A stretch of 64,000 nt of DNA from Pokkaliibacter plantistimulans (GTDB lineage: Bacteria > Pseudomonadota > Gammaproteobacteria > Pseudomonadales > Balneatricaceae): the NCBI RefSeq assembly GCF_046844695.1, contig NZ_CP177354.1, positions 4,712,001 through 4,776,000 of the forward strand. Direction: 5' to 3'. Below, in pieces: positions 17,193-26,198 of the stretch. The notes beneath the pieces are model-generated. The model saw only the letters and a list, made by a program, of their open reading frames with translations. It made no database searches and was not told the DNA's origin. A program made the translations under genes and the position numbers. Within the stretch, counting starts at the first letter, position 1. Each line of letters begins with the position of its first letter.

Positions 17193-18035
17193 ATGCAGCA
17201 TCTGGGAATTGAAGACACCGTACGCAATGCACTGGCAGAAGATATAGGTGCCGGTGATATCACGGCGGCGCTGATTCCCGCAGAGCGTATGGCTGCCGCT
17301 ACGGTGATTTCCCGTGATGAAGCCGTCATCAGTGGCCGCCCCTGGGTGGATGAAGTTTTCCGTCAGGTAGACCCGCAGATCAAGGTGCAATGGCATATCA
17401 ACGAAGGCGATCAGGTCTGCCCCAATACCCGCCTGTTCAGCCTGATTGGGCCTGCCCGCTCCTTGCTGACCGCCGAGCGTACTGCCCTGAACTTTCTGCA
17501 AACCTTGTCCGCCACTTCCAGCCGCTGCCGCCATTACGCTGATCTGGTAGACCATACCCAGGTGCGTATTCTCGACACCCGTAAAACTCTGCCCGGTTTG
17601 CGTATGGCGCAGAAATATGCAGTCACCCTGGGGGGCTGTTTCAATCATCGCATTGGCCTGTTTGATGCTTTCCTGATCAAGGAAAACCACATCATGGCCT
17701 GCGGTGGCATTGCCCAGGCCGTCAGCAAGGCGCGCGAACTGGCGCCCGGCAAGCCAGTGGAAGTCGAGGTGGAAAACCATAACGAACTGCAACAGGCTCT
17801 GGAGGCCGGTGCCGATATCATCATGCTGGATAACTTTACCCTGCAGCAGATGCGTGATGCGGTTGCCTTCACCGCAGGCCGGGCCAAACTGGAAGCCTCG
17901 GGTAACGTGACCGACCTGACGCTGGTCCCCATCGCCGAAACCGGCGTTGACTATATTTCCATCGGCGGTCTGACCAAAGATTGCAAGGCGGTGGACCTGT
18001 CCATGCGCTTTAGCAGCGACATCCCCGCGGTGTAA
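17193..18035 (+). CDS. nadC: Nicotinate-nucleotide diphosphorylase (carboxylating)
   Basis: A 280-residue quinolinate phosphoribosyltransferase of NAD synthesis: quinolinate plus PRPP gives nicotinate mononucleotide, CO2 and PPi. Signatures are ALAEDIGAGDITAALIP, TAERTALNFLQTLS, the basic stretch RILDTRKTLPGLR that binds quinolinate, KYAVTLGGCFNHRIGLFDAFLIKENH, and VEVEVENHNE. The C-terminal barrel end is DYISIGGLTKDCKAVDLSMRF. The ATG at 17193 follows an AAGGT ribosome site. It is divergent from ampD. Confidence 0.96.
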   Translation: MQHLGIEDTVRNALAEDIGAGDITAALIPAERMAAATVISRDEAVISGRPWVDEVFRQVDPQIKVQWHINEGDQVCPNTRLFSLIGPARSLLTAERTALNFLQTLSATSSRCRHYADLVDHTQVRILDTRKTLPGLRMAQKYAVTLGGCFNHRIGLFDAFLIKENHIMACGGIAQAVSKARELAPGKPVEVEVENHNELQQALEAGADIIMLDNFTLQQMRDAVAFTAGRAKLEASGNVTDLTLVPIAETGVDYISIGGLTKDCKAVDLSMRFSSDIPAV

Positions 18036-18144
18036 CGTTTGCCCTTATTCTGTCACACGCGCTCAGGTAGCCTTGTGACTGACCCGCTCTGCAACCTCAG
18101 CCCGGTTGCAGGCAACCCATAACAACAAGGCAGAATCCACTGCC

Positions 18145-18288
18145 AGGAACCTGTTCACGATCTCGCGAGTCAGGCCCAAACAAGGCGAAAAGAGCTGAAG
18201 AAGCGGCGTTTACTGGCGGTAAATGCGCATTCTGCAGGTTTTTGCAACGCCGGGTGGCCGACGCACAGCAGATCGAAAACAGGTTCTG
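18145..18288. repeat. Interspersed imperfect palindrome, copy A
   Basis: A 144-base element with inverted ends (AGGAACCTGTTCACGATCT ... AGATCGAAAACAGGTTCTG) and a nearly symmetrical centre (GGCGTTTACTGGCGGTAAATG). Four related copies lie at 26080, 31780, 55212 and 61318, always between genes. The rest of the 426-base gap between nadC and ackA (18036-18461) shows no gene. The copy could fold into a long hairpin in nadC or ackA leader RNA. Confidence 0.75.
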
Positions 18289-18461
18289 ACAGGAAAAGTG
18301 GCCCATTACCGTGGATGGGCTATGGTTACTCAACGACGTGCCCCTCACGCTTCATAACAACAATAATCCTGAGCTCTGCCCTTCCCCGCTCTCAAGACAG
18401 CGGTAGCGCAGGCTCGTGGTCGTTATGGGGTAGGAATTCAACTATTCAGTGAAGTGTGCGC

Positions 18462-19718
18462 ATGACATCTACGAACGATGCCTCAATCAACAGTACCCCC
18501 GCCAGCGGCGCGACCAGCTATGTACTGGTCCTCAACTGCGGGAGTTCCTCCCTCAAATTCGCGGTCATCGATGCCAGCACTGGCGAACAGCCCTTGTCAG
18601 GCATGGCCGAGCGTCTGGGCAGTGACGATGCTGAAATCGTCTTCAAGCAGAACGGTGCGAAGCAGACACAGGCACTGACACCCCATACTCACAAGTCTGC
18701 ACTGCAAGCACTGGTCACGTACCTGCTGGGATATCCGGCGCTGGTGCAGTCGCTGACGGCGATTGGCCATCGTGTGGTCCACGGTGGCGAACATTTCCGT
18801 GAAGCCATTCTGATCGACAGCCTGAGTCAGCAGCGTATTGCCGACTGCAGTAATCTGGCACCGCTGCATAACCCGGCCAACCTGCTGGGGATCGAAGCCG
18901 CTCAGGAAGCCTTCCCGCAGCTGCCACAGGTGGCCGTGTTTGATACGGCCTTCCATCAGCAAATGCCGGATTACGCTTACCTCTACCCGCTGCCTTACGA
19001 GTACTACCGGGATCTTGGCGTACGCCGCTACGGCTTCCACGGTACCAGTTGCCGCTATGTCACCGCTGAAGCCGCCCGCCTGCTGAACAAGCCCGCGGCC
19101 GAGCTGAAGCTGATCATCGCTCACCTGGGTAATGGTGCCAGCCTGACCGCCGTGAAGCATGGCCACTCGGTTGATACCACCATGGGCCTGACCCCGCTTG
19201 AAGGCGTTGTGCACGGCACCCGTTGCGGCTCCATTGACCCGGGCATCATTGCCTATCTGGCTCATCGCCTGAACAAAAGCACTGACGAAATCGATGCCAT
19301 CCTGTGGAAAAAGAGCGGGCTGCTGGGCCTTTCCGGCCTCAGCAATGACTGCCGCACCATCGAGGAAGCCGCAGCAAATGGCCACGAGCAGGCACAGCTG
19401 ACGCTGGAAATCTATGCCTATCGTCTGGCCAAGGCCGTCGGCGAGCTGATGATTCCCCTTGGCCGTCTGGATGCGCTGGTATTTACCGGTGGCATCGGCG
19501 AGAACTCCTCGCTTATCCGAGCCCGCACCCTCGACTGGCTGGGCTTTTTGGGTCTGCAGCTGGACAGCGAAGCCAACGAGCAGTGTATTCGTGGCAAGGC
19601 AGGCAAGATCAGTCAGAACGGCCACGCCGCGGCATGGGTTATTCCCACCAATGAAGAACTGATGATTGCCCGTGACAGCGTCGCGCTGGCAGCGGCCGCG
19701 CAAGGAGAGCAAGCATGA
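18462..19718 (+). CDS. ackA: Acetate kinase
   Basis: A 418-residue ASKHA-fold enzyme that interconverts acetyl phosphate and acetate with ADP/ATP. Family blocks are LVLNCGSSSLKF, HRVVHGGEHF, LAPLHNPANLLGI, VFDTAFHQQMPDYAYLYPLP, RRYGFHGTSCRYV, IAHLGNGASLTAV with MGLTPLEGVVHGTRCGSIDPG, and TGGIGENSSLIR. The usual Ser-His after GFHGT is Ser-Cys here. A Ser/Thr-rich tail of about 15 residues precedes the first strand. The ATG at 18462 is two codons after an in-frame GTG. Its stop overlaps the pta start (ATGA), giving a coupled ackA-pta operon. Confidence 0.96.
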   Translation: MTSTNDASINSTPASGATSYVLVLNCGSSSLKFAVIDASTGEQPLSGMAERLGSDDAEIVFKQNGAKQTQALTPHTHKSALQALVTYLLGYPALVQSLTAIGHRVVHGGEHFREAILIDSLSQQRIADCSNLAPLHNPANLLGIEAAQEAFPQLPQVAVFDTAFHQQMPDYAYLYPLPYEYYRDLGVRRYGFHGTSCRYVTAEAARLLNKPAAELKLIIAHLGNGASLTAVKHGHSVDTTMGLTPLEGVVHGTRCGSIDPGIIAYLAHRLNKSTDEIDAILWKKSGLLGLSGLSNDCRTIEEAAANGHEQAQLTLEIYAYRLAKAVGELMIPLGRLDALVFTGGIGENSSLIRARTLDWLGFLGLQLDSEANEQCIRGKAGKISQNGHAAAWVIPTNEELMIARDSVALAAAAQGEQA

Positions 19719-21856
19719 TCAGAACACTGATGCTGGTGCCGACCGGTCTGGGTGTCGGCCTCACCACAGCGGCACTGGGTCTGTTCCATGCCATGGATCA
19801 GCAAGGTATCAAGGTGCATTTCTTCAAGCCCATTGCCCAGCTGCATCCCGGCGACAGCGGCCCCGAGCGCTCTACCCAGATGCTCGCTTCCTCCTGCAAG
19901 CATCCCATCGCGCCGCCGCTGGAAATTCGCTATATCGAAGGGCTGCTCAGTGAAGATCGCGGTGATGAACTGCTGGAGGAAATCGTCGGTCGTTTTGAAG
20001 ACTACCGCCCTGATGACTGCGATGTGGTTATCATCGAAGGGCTGGTACCGACCCAGAGCCACTACTATTCGACCCGTCTCAACAAGGCCATTGCCAGTGC
20101 GCTGGATGCCGAGATTGTGCTGGTGGCCGCACCGGGGATTGATACCCCCGCCGAACTGGAAGATCACATCGAGATCACCGCCCGTGCCTATGGCGGTATC
20201 GAACACAAACGGGTACTGGGCTGCATCGTCAACAAACTGGGAGCGCCCATCGACCGTGAAGGGCGTACCCGCCCAGATGCCAGCATGGACCGTACCTTCA
20301 CCCAGAGCATCAGCGCCGAGCAGGTGCGTGAGCAAAGCACTCTGTTCAGCAACGACTTCCGCCTGCTGGGCACCCTGCCCTGGACGCCTGGCCTGAGCGC
20401 CCCCCGCGCACTGGATATTGCCCGCTATTTCGACGCCACCATCATCAATGAGGGAGCCATGGTGGTACGCCGTGTCACGCGCATCGCCATGATGGCCCGC
20501 AGTGTGGCCAACGTCATTGATGAACTGCGCCCCGGTACGCTGGTGTTCGCCCCCGGTGATCGTGATGACGTGGTGCTGGCCACCTGTCTTGCCGCACTCA
20601 ACGGGGTGGAAATTGCGGCACTGGTATTTACCGGCGGCTTCACTCCCGCTCCCTCAGTGATGAGCCTGTGTGAACAGGCCATGCGCAGCGGCCTGCCGAT
20701 GATGGCCATTTCTACCGGCTCATGGCAGACAGCCATCACCATGCAGCGCTTCAATCAGGAAGTGCCACTGGATGACGCCGAGCGTATCAACAAGGTCAAG
20801 GAAGAAGGTGCTCTGCATATCGATCATCAGTGGCTGCAAAGTTTCCGCAGCAGCGACTATGTGCGCCGTCTGTCGCCACCGGCCTTCCGCTACCAGCTGA
20901 TCGAGCGCGCCCGTCGCGCCAGCAAGACCATCGTTCTGCCCGAAGGCAACGAGCCGCGCACCATCAAGGCCGCGGCCATCTGTGCCGAACGCAAGATCGC
21001 CCGCTGCGTACTGCTCGGTAACCCGGAGGAAATCCGTCTTATCGCCCAGCAGAGTGGCGTGGTGCTCGGTGAAGGTGTGGAGGTCGTCGACCCCAACAGC
21101 GTGCGGCGTGATTACGTGGCGCCGATGGTCGAGCTGCGCAAGAGCAAAGGCATGACTGATCTGATTGCCGAAGAACAGCTGCAGGACCATGTGGTACTGG
21201 GCACCATGATGCTGCATCAGGGTACGGTCGACGGACTGGTCTCCGGTGCGGTACACACCACAGCCAATACCATCCGCCCTGCGCTGCAGCTGATCAAGAC
21301 GGCACCGGGTTACAGTCTGGTCTCGTCGATCTTCTTTATGTGTCTGCCCGATCAGGTGCTGGTGTATGGCGACTGCGCCATCAACCCCGACCCCAATGCT
21401 GAAGAGCTGGCGATGATTGCCATCCAGAGTGCCGACTCCGCCCGGGCCTTCGGTGTTGAGCCGCGCGTGGCGATGATCAGCTACAGCACTCTCGGCTCCG
21501 GCACCGGTGCCGATGTAGACAAGGTCATCACCGCCACCCGAATCGCCCGTGAACGCCGCCCTGACCTGCTGATTGACGGCCCGCTGCAATACGATGCGGC
21601 CGTCATGGAAAACGTCGCGCACAGCAAGGCGCCGGGCAGCACCGTAGCGGGCAAGGCGACGGTCTTCATCTTCCCGGATCTGAACACCGGCAATACCACC
21701 TACAAGGCGGTCCAGCGCAGTGCCAACGTCATCAGTATCGGCCCCATGCTGCAAGGCATGCGCAAGCCGGTGAACGACTTGTCACGCGGCGCACTGGTGG
21801 AAGACATCGTCTTTACCATCGCCCTGACAGCCATTCAGGCCACCCAGTCGGGCTAA
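19715..21856 (+). CDS. pta: Phosphate acetyltransferase (long form)
   Basis: A 713-residue long-type Pta that interconverts acetyl-CoA and acetyl phosphate. The N-terminal part (about 1-200) is a P-loop-like domain with TLMLVPTGLGVGLTTAALG, and the middle (about 215-330) is a DRTGG-type regulatory domain. The C-terminal PTA_PTB catalytic domain (about 385-713) has IVLPEGNEPRTIKAA, GLVSGAVHTTANTIRPALQ and ISYSTLGSGTGADVDKV. The overall architecture is that of E. coli Pta. It ends at a strong terminator, closing the ackA-pta operon. Confidence 0.96.
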   Translation: MIRTLMLVPTGLGVGLTTAALGLFHAMDQQGIKVHFFKPIAQLHPGDSGPERSTQMLASSCKHPIAPPLEIRYIEGLLSEDRGDELLEEIVGRFEDYRPDDCDVVIIEGLVPTQSHYYSTRLNKAIASALDAEIVLVAAPGIDTPAELEDHIEITARAYGGIEHKRVLGCIVNKLGAPIDREGRTRPDASMDRTFTQSISAEQVREQSTLFSNDFRLLGTLPWTPGLSAPRALDIARYFDATIINEGAMVVRRVTRIAMMARSVANVIDELRPGTLVFAPGDRDDVVLATCLAALNGVEIAALVFTGGFTPAPSVMSLCEQAMRSGLPMMAISTGSWQTAITMQRFNQEVPLDDAERINKVKEEGALHIDHQWLQSFRSSDYVRRLSPPAFRYQLIERARRASKTIVLPEGNEPRTIKAAAICAERKIARCVLLGNPEEIRLIAQQSGVVLGEGVEVVDPNSVRRDYVAPMVELRKSKGMTDLIAEEQLQDHVVLGTMMLHQGTVDGLVSGAVHTTANTIRPALQLIKTAPGYSLVSSIFFMCLPDQVLVYGDCAINPDPNAEELAMIAIQSADSARAFGVEPRVAMISYSTLGSGTGADVDKVITATRIARERRPDLLIDGPLQYDAAVMENVAHSKAPGSTVAGKATVFIFPDLNTGNTTYKAVQRSANVISIGPMLQGMRKPVNDLSRGALVEDIVFTIALTAIQATQSG

Positions 21857-21882
21857 TTGCCCGACGTTACTGCCCCAGACAA

Positions 21883-21917
21883 CAGCAAAGCGCCTCACAT
21901 GGCGCTTTGCTGTTTTT
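21883..21917 (+). terminator. Terminator of ackA-pta
   Basis: Perfect 12-base-pair stem CAGCAAAGCGCC/GGCGCTTTGCTG, loop TCACAT, then TTTTTA, 26 bases after the pta stop. The remaining gap to the phasin gene (to 22211) holds only the regulatory sites listed next. Confidence 0.88.
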
Positions 21918-22117
21918 ATACTGGATAAAAATGCCCTCTTCACCGCCATCTGCCATGTCAAAAGAACTGTGCAGTTTGCCCTGAGTCTCACTCCTCCAAG
22001 CCTGACAACAGTCTGAAACATACCTTATGGCACACTTACCTGAAGCCCAAATTCAATAAAATCAGAGCGTTACTTTCACTCCGGAAAGACCCGCTCAGGC
22101 TGAAACAATTTTCTATA

Positions 22118-22194
22118 TTGCACCGCACAAAATAGCTGTTGACATAATGCCAGTGCTGTTTAAAAATCATCCATATCAACTTTGTGCAGCGCAA
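22118..22194 (+). promoter_or_regulatory. Paired TGC-N3-GCA operator sites in the phasin promoter
   Basis: TTGCACCGCACAA (22118-22130) and TTGTGCAGCGCAA (22182-22194) are versions of one near-palindrome, the second inverted relative to the first (11 of 13 match). They flank the promoter. PhaR, the PHB-sensing repressor of phasin genes in several proteobacteria, binds TGC-N3-GCA-type sites, so these are plausible PhaR operators. That is inference; no phaR gene is in the window. Confidence 0.45.
22139..22166 (+). promoter_or_regulatory. Phasin gene promoter
   Basis: Consensus TTGACA (22139-22144), 16-base spacer, TAAAAA (22161-22166), 46 bases before the ATG. Confidence 0.6.
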
Positions 22195-22211
22195 CATACG
22201 AGGAGCGCATT

Positions 22212-22568
22212 ATGTATAAGACAGCCTTCGAAGACATCAAGAAAGTGTATCAGCCCATGATCGAACTGGGCGAAATCGGTAAGAAGACTGCCGAAACCAT
22301 GCTGAAAGAATATTCCGAATACAGCCGTGAGCTGGTCTCCAGCAGCATCAACCAGGCCAAGCAGCTGGCCTCTGCCAAAGACATCGTGGCTGCCTTCGAT
22401 GCTCAGGCGGTCTATGCCAAGAACCTGGACAGCAAGTTCGTCAGCAATGCCCAGAAGCAGATGGGCCTGATGCTGGAAGCACGCGATGCCAGCAGCAAAG
22501 TGTTCGATGAGCTGAGCGATGCCTACAGCAGCGCCATGAAGAGCTGGATGACCCAGTTCAAGGCCTGA
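22212..22568 (+). CDS. Phasin family protein
   Basis: A 118-residue, almost wholly alpha-helical, soluble protein beginning MYKTAFEDIKKVYQPMIELGE. It matches the phasin 2 type: helical heptad-like sequence, QAKQLASAKD and YAKNLDSKFVSNAQKQ, no Cys and few aromatics. Phasins coat polyhydroxybutyrate granules and control their number and size. The ATG at 22212 follows GAGGAG; the frame opens earlier, inside the second operator. It is monocistronic with its own promoter and two candidate PhaR sites, which suggests induction when polymer accumulates. No PHB synthase gene is in the window. Confidence 0.88.
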   Translation: MYKTAFEDIKKVYQPMIELGEIGKKTAETMLKEYSEYSRELVSSSINQAKQLASAKDIVAAFDAQAVYAKNLDSKFVSNAQKQMGLMLEARDASSKVFDELSDAYSSAMKSWMTQFKA

Positions 22569-23106
22569 TCACCACGCTCATGTTGTAAGCCTTTCAAGGA
22601 CTGGAACGTCACGGACGATAGTCTCCATACCCACCACGCAGTGCTGACTGACGTATGCGGCAGGAAACCAGGCATCAGTCAGCGCGGTGGGCACACCTTC
22701 AGCGCAAGGCAACTTGTACGCTGATGCAACTCCGCTTCTTGGCGGCTCACGTTACCTATCCAATGTTTATCGGGAAGCGAGAACAGGCCTCACTCTTGAT
22801 ATGGGACGGATTGACCGGTTGGTCTGATGGATTCGGTTTAAGTCATTGGTGCGGGGTAACAGCACAACCTGACTGTCTCAGCAGGAGCGAGCGCTTATTG
22901 TGAGGTGGGTGTTTTCAACGTTCATTAATCACTATTGCGTTACTTCTTTGTCTTAAGGATCTTTCGTTGTTGGTACGTGCAGTTGGGATTCCCTCACAAC
23001 TGCGTTGGTGTTTGTAAAGTTGGTTGAGAGTAAGAGCGACTTACTCGCATCTTGGCCCGGCGCCCCCGCCGGGCCCTTTTTTTGCCTGAAAAAAGTGAAC
23101 CTGCCG
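22569..23106 (+). other. Long non-coding stretch ending in a strong terminator
   Basis: No convincing protein gene in 538 bases after the phasin gene; an 82-codon frame at 22655-22903 lacks any support. A local hairpin (GCAGTTG ... CAACTGC near 22980-23005) and a strong terminator at 23054-23083 show that a plus-strand RNA ends here, either a long phasin 3' UTR or a separate small RNA. Confidence 0.4.
23054..23083 (+). terminator. GC-rich terminator
   Basis: Stem GGCCCGGC/GCCGGGCC, loop GCCCCC, then CTTTTTTT. It is 486 bases after the phasin stop and just before the convergent M20 peptidase end. Confidence 0.85.
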
Positions 23107-24330
23107 TCAGTCAGCCGCCAGCATCAATACCGAGCGAGCCACTGCCTGCGCCCGCGGGACGAAGGTATCGAGCAGACAGAATTCCGCATCGGTATGCATT
23201 TTCGCGCCCACTGGCCCGGTGCCACACAGTGTCGGTACCCCCATGGATGAGGTGAAGCCTGCATCAGAGCAGCCCCCGGTAAACTCACCATCAACGGCAA
23301 ATCCGACGATTGCGGCCTGCTGTTTGTACAACGCCAGCAACTGCTCACTCATGCGCGCCTCAAAGGGTGAAAACTCCGACTTCAGGATCAGGCTGGCACA
23401 AGTGCCCGGCACATGCTCCGCCGCCACAATCGCCTCAATCCGGGCAAAGGCCTGGTCGCGCTGCTCCAGCGTCACAAAGCGCAGATCCAGCTTGGCGGTA
23501 GCACTGGCGGCCACGGTATTGGATGACATCCCACCGCAGATCAGACCGACGTTGGTAGTGACACCTGCCTCGTAGTCCGTCAGACCGTGCAGGGCAGTAA
23601 TGATATGAGCCAGCGCACCGATAGCGCTGGCCCCATCGGCATGATTGACGCCGGAATGCGCGGCCTTGCCCTGTACCTGGATTTCAAAGCTGGCGCCGCC
23701 TTTGCGGGCCGACACCACATTGCCGCTGATGCGCCCCGGCTCCGCATTGAAGACGGCGCGAGCGCCTTCGACAACCCGCCGAATAGTATGCCGGCCCTCG
23801 GGCGAGCCAATTTCTTCATCGCCCGTAAACAGGGCCACGACCGGAAATGGCAGCATTGCCATCTTCCCCTGCTGCTGCAGCTGATGCAGGGCGCGTAACA
23901 CAAAGCAGTTCAGCACCAGCCCCGACTTCATATCCGCCACGCCCGGGCCAAAGGCCTTCATGCCCTCGCGGGTAAAGGGCCGCTGTTCAACCGTCCCTTT
24001 AGGGAACACCGTATCGCGGTGGCCCATCAGCAGCACCGGCGCTTGCTGGCCCCCGCCAATGCGGGCCTCCAGCGCATCGCCGTACGTCTCGTTGGCGTGC
24101 CAGACACACTCGATACCATCCGCTTCCAGCCAGCTTTGAATCAGCGCACCGGCGGCATTGACGCCATCGCGGTCATAGCTGTTGGAATCGGTATCCACCA
24201 ACGCCTGCAGGCAGTCGATCATGGCCTGCTGCTGACCCGCCAGCCAGTCGCAAACCTGATCGGCACAGGCGGCCATCAGCCGGGACAGCTCACCCTGCTG
24301 CTGGGGTTCGGCGGCCAAGAGGGAAGTCAT
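23107..24330 (-). CDS. M20 metallopeptidase, glutamate carboxypeptidase-like
   Basis: A 407-residue di-zinc exopeptidase resembling carboxypeptidase G2. Metal and catalytic motifs are LLMGHRDTVFPKGT (His and catalytic Asp), FGPGVADMKSGLVL (bridging Asp), TGDEEIGSPEG (catalytic and ligand Glu), NAEPGRISG, and GTGPVGAKMHTDAEFC near the end (last His ligand). The dimerisation/lid domain lies between, about 200-315 (KAAHSGVNHADGASAI). There is no signal peptide, so it is cytosolic. The ATG follows AGGAG. It lies last behind a peptide transporter and another M20 gene and probably hydrolyses imported peptides or amino acid conjugates. Confidence 0.88.
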   Translation of the reverse strand: MTSLLAAEPQQQGELSRLMAACADQVCDWLAGQQQAMIDCLQALVDTDSNSYDRDGVNAAGALIQSWLEADGIECVWHANETYGDALEARIGGGQQAPVLLMGHRDTVFPKGTVEQRPFTREGMKAFGPGVADMKSGLVLNCFVLRALHQLQQQGKMAMLPFPVVALFTGDEEIGSPEGRHTIRRVVEGARAVFNAEPGRISGNVVSARKGGASFEIQVQGKAAHSGVNHADGASAIGALAHIITALHGLTDYEAGVTTNVGLICGGMSSNTVAASATAKLDLRFVTLEQRDQAFARIEAIVAAEHVPGTCASLILKSEFSPFEARMSEQLLALYKQQAAIVGFAVDGEFTGGCSDAGFTSSMGVPTLCGTGPVGAKMHTDAEFCLLDTFVPRAQAVARSVLMLAAD

Positions 24331-24491
24331 CGCAGTGCTCCTTGTCAGAACAGATGAAAAATGAGGAGAGGATTAGAAAGACTGTATCTGACGCCAAGTC
24401 AGCTACCCTGTCGAGTCAATAAAACTGCCCCATGACATTACCCGGTTCCCCACCAGCACCTGCCTGATGGGGAACCGGAGCACCGTCGCGT

Positions 24492-25913
24492 TTACTGCTG
24501 CCGCTGCTGGCGGATACCCTCGCCCTGCTCGGCCAGATCCCAGAACAGGCCCGCCATGATCTGCAGCGCCTCCCGGCAGACCGGTGCCAGCACATGCTCG
24601 TTGGGGGCATGCTGGCTGCAGGCCGGATAGGAGTGCGGCACCCACAGCGTGGGCAGGCCGAGGATATGAGCAAACACATCGTTAGGGAGCGAGCCACCGA
24701 GATTCGGCAACAGTACCGGCGTCTTACCGGTGGTCTGTGCCAGCGACGACAAGGCCCACTGCACCCACGGATCCTGCGGATCAAGCCGGGTTGCCTCCAT
24801 CTGCGTCATACCGTGGGCGGCTGCCTCAACATCGGTGAAACCATGCTGATCCAGATGCGCGCGGATGTGCTCGATAAAGTGCTGACTGTCGCTGCCCACC
24901 ACATAGCGGATCTGGCAATGGGCCGACGCCAGCCCGGGAATAGCATTGACCGGCGCCTCCGGGTTACCGGTCTTGCAGGCCAGCATCTCCAGCGTATTCC
25001 AGCCAAATACACGCTCGGTGGGGGTCAGCCCCGGCTCTCCCCACTGCGGATCCACTTCCGGGTCATTGGGGCCACCACCAACGCTGATGTCCTTCAGCGC
25101 ATCGCGTACTGACTGCGGCAGGCTGTCCGGCAATAATCCCGGCACCAGAATGCGCCCCTTGCTGTCAACCATGGATGCCCAGGCGTGGGCCAGCCGGGTG
25201 CCGGCATTGCTCAGCAGCCCGCCCCAGTTGCCGGAGTGATGTCCGCTGTCACGCAGCCTGACGGTCAGATCGAAGTTGAAAGAGCCCCGCGAGCCGAGAA
25301 ACACCGTGGGATGATCCGCACCCAGTCGGGGGCCATCGGAAGCAATAAACACATCGGCCTGCAACTGCTCCTTGTAAGTGGCACACACCGCACCCAGCCC
25401 CGGCGAACCGGACTCCTCGCCCATCTCCAGAATGATCCTGACGTTAAAGCCGAGCTTGCCCTGCCGCTGCTCCAGCACCTGCGTCAGCGCCGCCAGATTG
25501 ATCGTATGCTGGCCCTTGTTGTCTGCCGTCCCACGGCCATACCAGCGGTCGCCCTGCACCACCACTTCCCAGGGTGACAGGCCCGCTTTCCACTGGCTGT
25601 CATAGCCGCGGACCACATCGCCGTGGCCGTAGGTCAGCACCGTCAGCGCGGCCGGGTCTTCAATGCGTTCAGCCAGCAGGAACGGCCAGGCTTTCTCATG
25701 CTCCGTGGCGGCCGGGTTGTCCACCAGCTGCCAGCGAAAGCCCAGTGCCTCCAGTTGCGGCACGATGATCTCGTGCAGGTAACGATGCAGTTCAGCAATT
25801 CTTTCCGGGTTCTGGCTTTCGCTCTTGATACGCACCCGCTCGTTCAGATCGGTAAAGAAACGACCATCATCAAAGTAGGCTTCCACGGCCTGGATGGCCT
25901 GCTGGCGACTCAT
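24492..25913 (-). CDS. M20 family dipeptidase
   Basis: A 473-residue M20 peptidase of the longer dipeptidase/CNDP-like type. Motifs are LTYGHGDVVRGYDSQW (His, Asp; the usual GHxD), WYGRGTADNKGQHTIN (bridging Asp), EMGEESGSPGL (catalytic Glu), ASDGPRLGADHP, RGSFNFDLTVR in the lid domain with HHSGNWGG, and HAPNEHVLAP at the C-terminus (His ligand). It is cytosolic. The start is the ATG at 25911-25913 behind TAAGGAG; an upstream in-frame ATG has no such site. It lies between the ATPase gene of the peptide transporter and the second M20 gene, all on one strand. A repeat copy sits in the 285-base gap after the ATPase. Confidence 0.88.
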   Translation of the reverse strand: MSRQQAIQAVEAYFDDGRFFTDLNERVRIKSESQNPERIAELHRYLHEIIVPQLEALGFRWQLVDNPAATEHEKAWPFLLAERIEDPAALTVLTYGHGDVVRGYDSQWKAGLSPWEVVVQGDRWYGRGTADNKGQHTINLAALTQVLEQRQGKLGFNVRIILEMGEESGSPGLGAVCATYKEQLQADVFIASDGPRLGADHPTVFLGSRGSFNFDLTVRLRDSGHHSGNWGGLLSNAGTRLAHAWASMVDSKGRILVPGLLPDSLPQSVRDALKDISVGGGPNDPEVDPQWGEPGLTPTERVFGWNTLEMLACKTGNPEAPVNAIPGLASAHCQIRYVVGSDSQHFIEHIRAHLDQHGFTDVEAAAHGMTQMEATRLDPQDPWVQWALSSLAQTTGKTPVLLPNLGGSLPNDVFAHILGLPTLWVPHSYPACSQHAPNEHVLAPVCREALQIMAGLFWDLAEQGEGIRQQRQQ

Positions 25914-26079
25914 GGCAAACTCCTTAGCTACCCGCAACGGGCAGTTTTTGTTACTTCAAAATGTACTGCGTCACAACGCAATGAGGGCAAAGCTCCCCCA
26001 ACCCCGGCAGACAGCGGCCTGCCAGAGGGAGGGCGTATTCAACGTCAGGAAATGTTCAGAGCGTGTTCTGTCGCATCTA

Positions 26080-26190
26080 GCACGACCTCGCGAGCCGAGG
26101 CCAGACAGAGCGAAAAGAACGGAAGAAGCACAGTTCAGTCAGCCTGAATGTGCACTCCGAAGATCTTTTCAACGCCGTGTGGCCGATCGC
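26080..26190. repeat. Interspersed imperfect palindrome, copy B
   Basis: Core shared with the other copies: CCTCGCGAGCCGAGGCCAGA, GCGAAAAGAACGGAAGAAGC, then CTTTTCAACGCCGTGTGGCC. The outer arms are poorly kept. It ends just beyond the ATPase stop, within the peptide-transport gene string. Confidence 0.65.
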
Positions 26191-26198
26191 CCACCGGC

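Noticed and set aside
18597..19712. Long minus-strand frame opposite ackA
   Set aside because: Shadow of acetate kinase; no ribosome site or family features.
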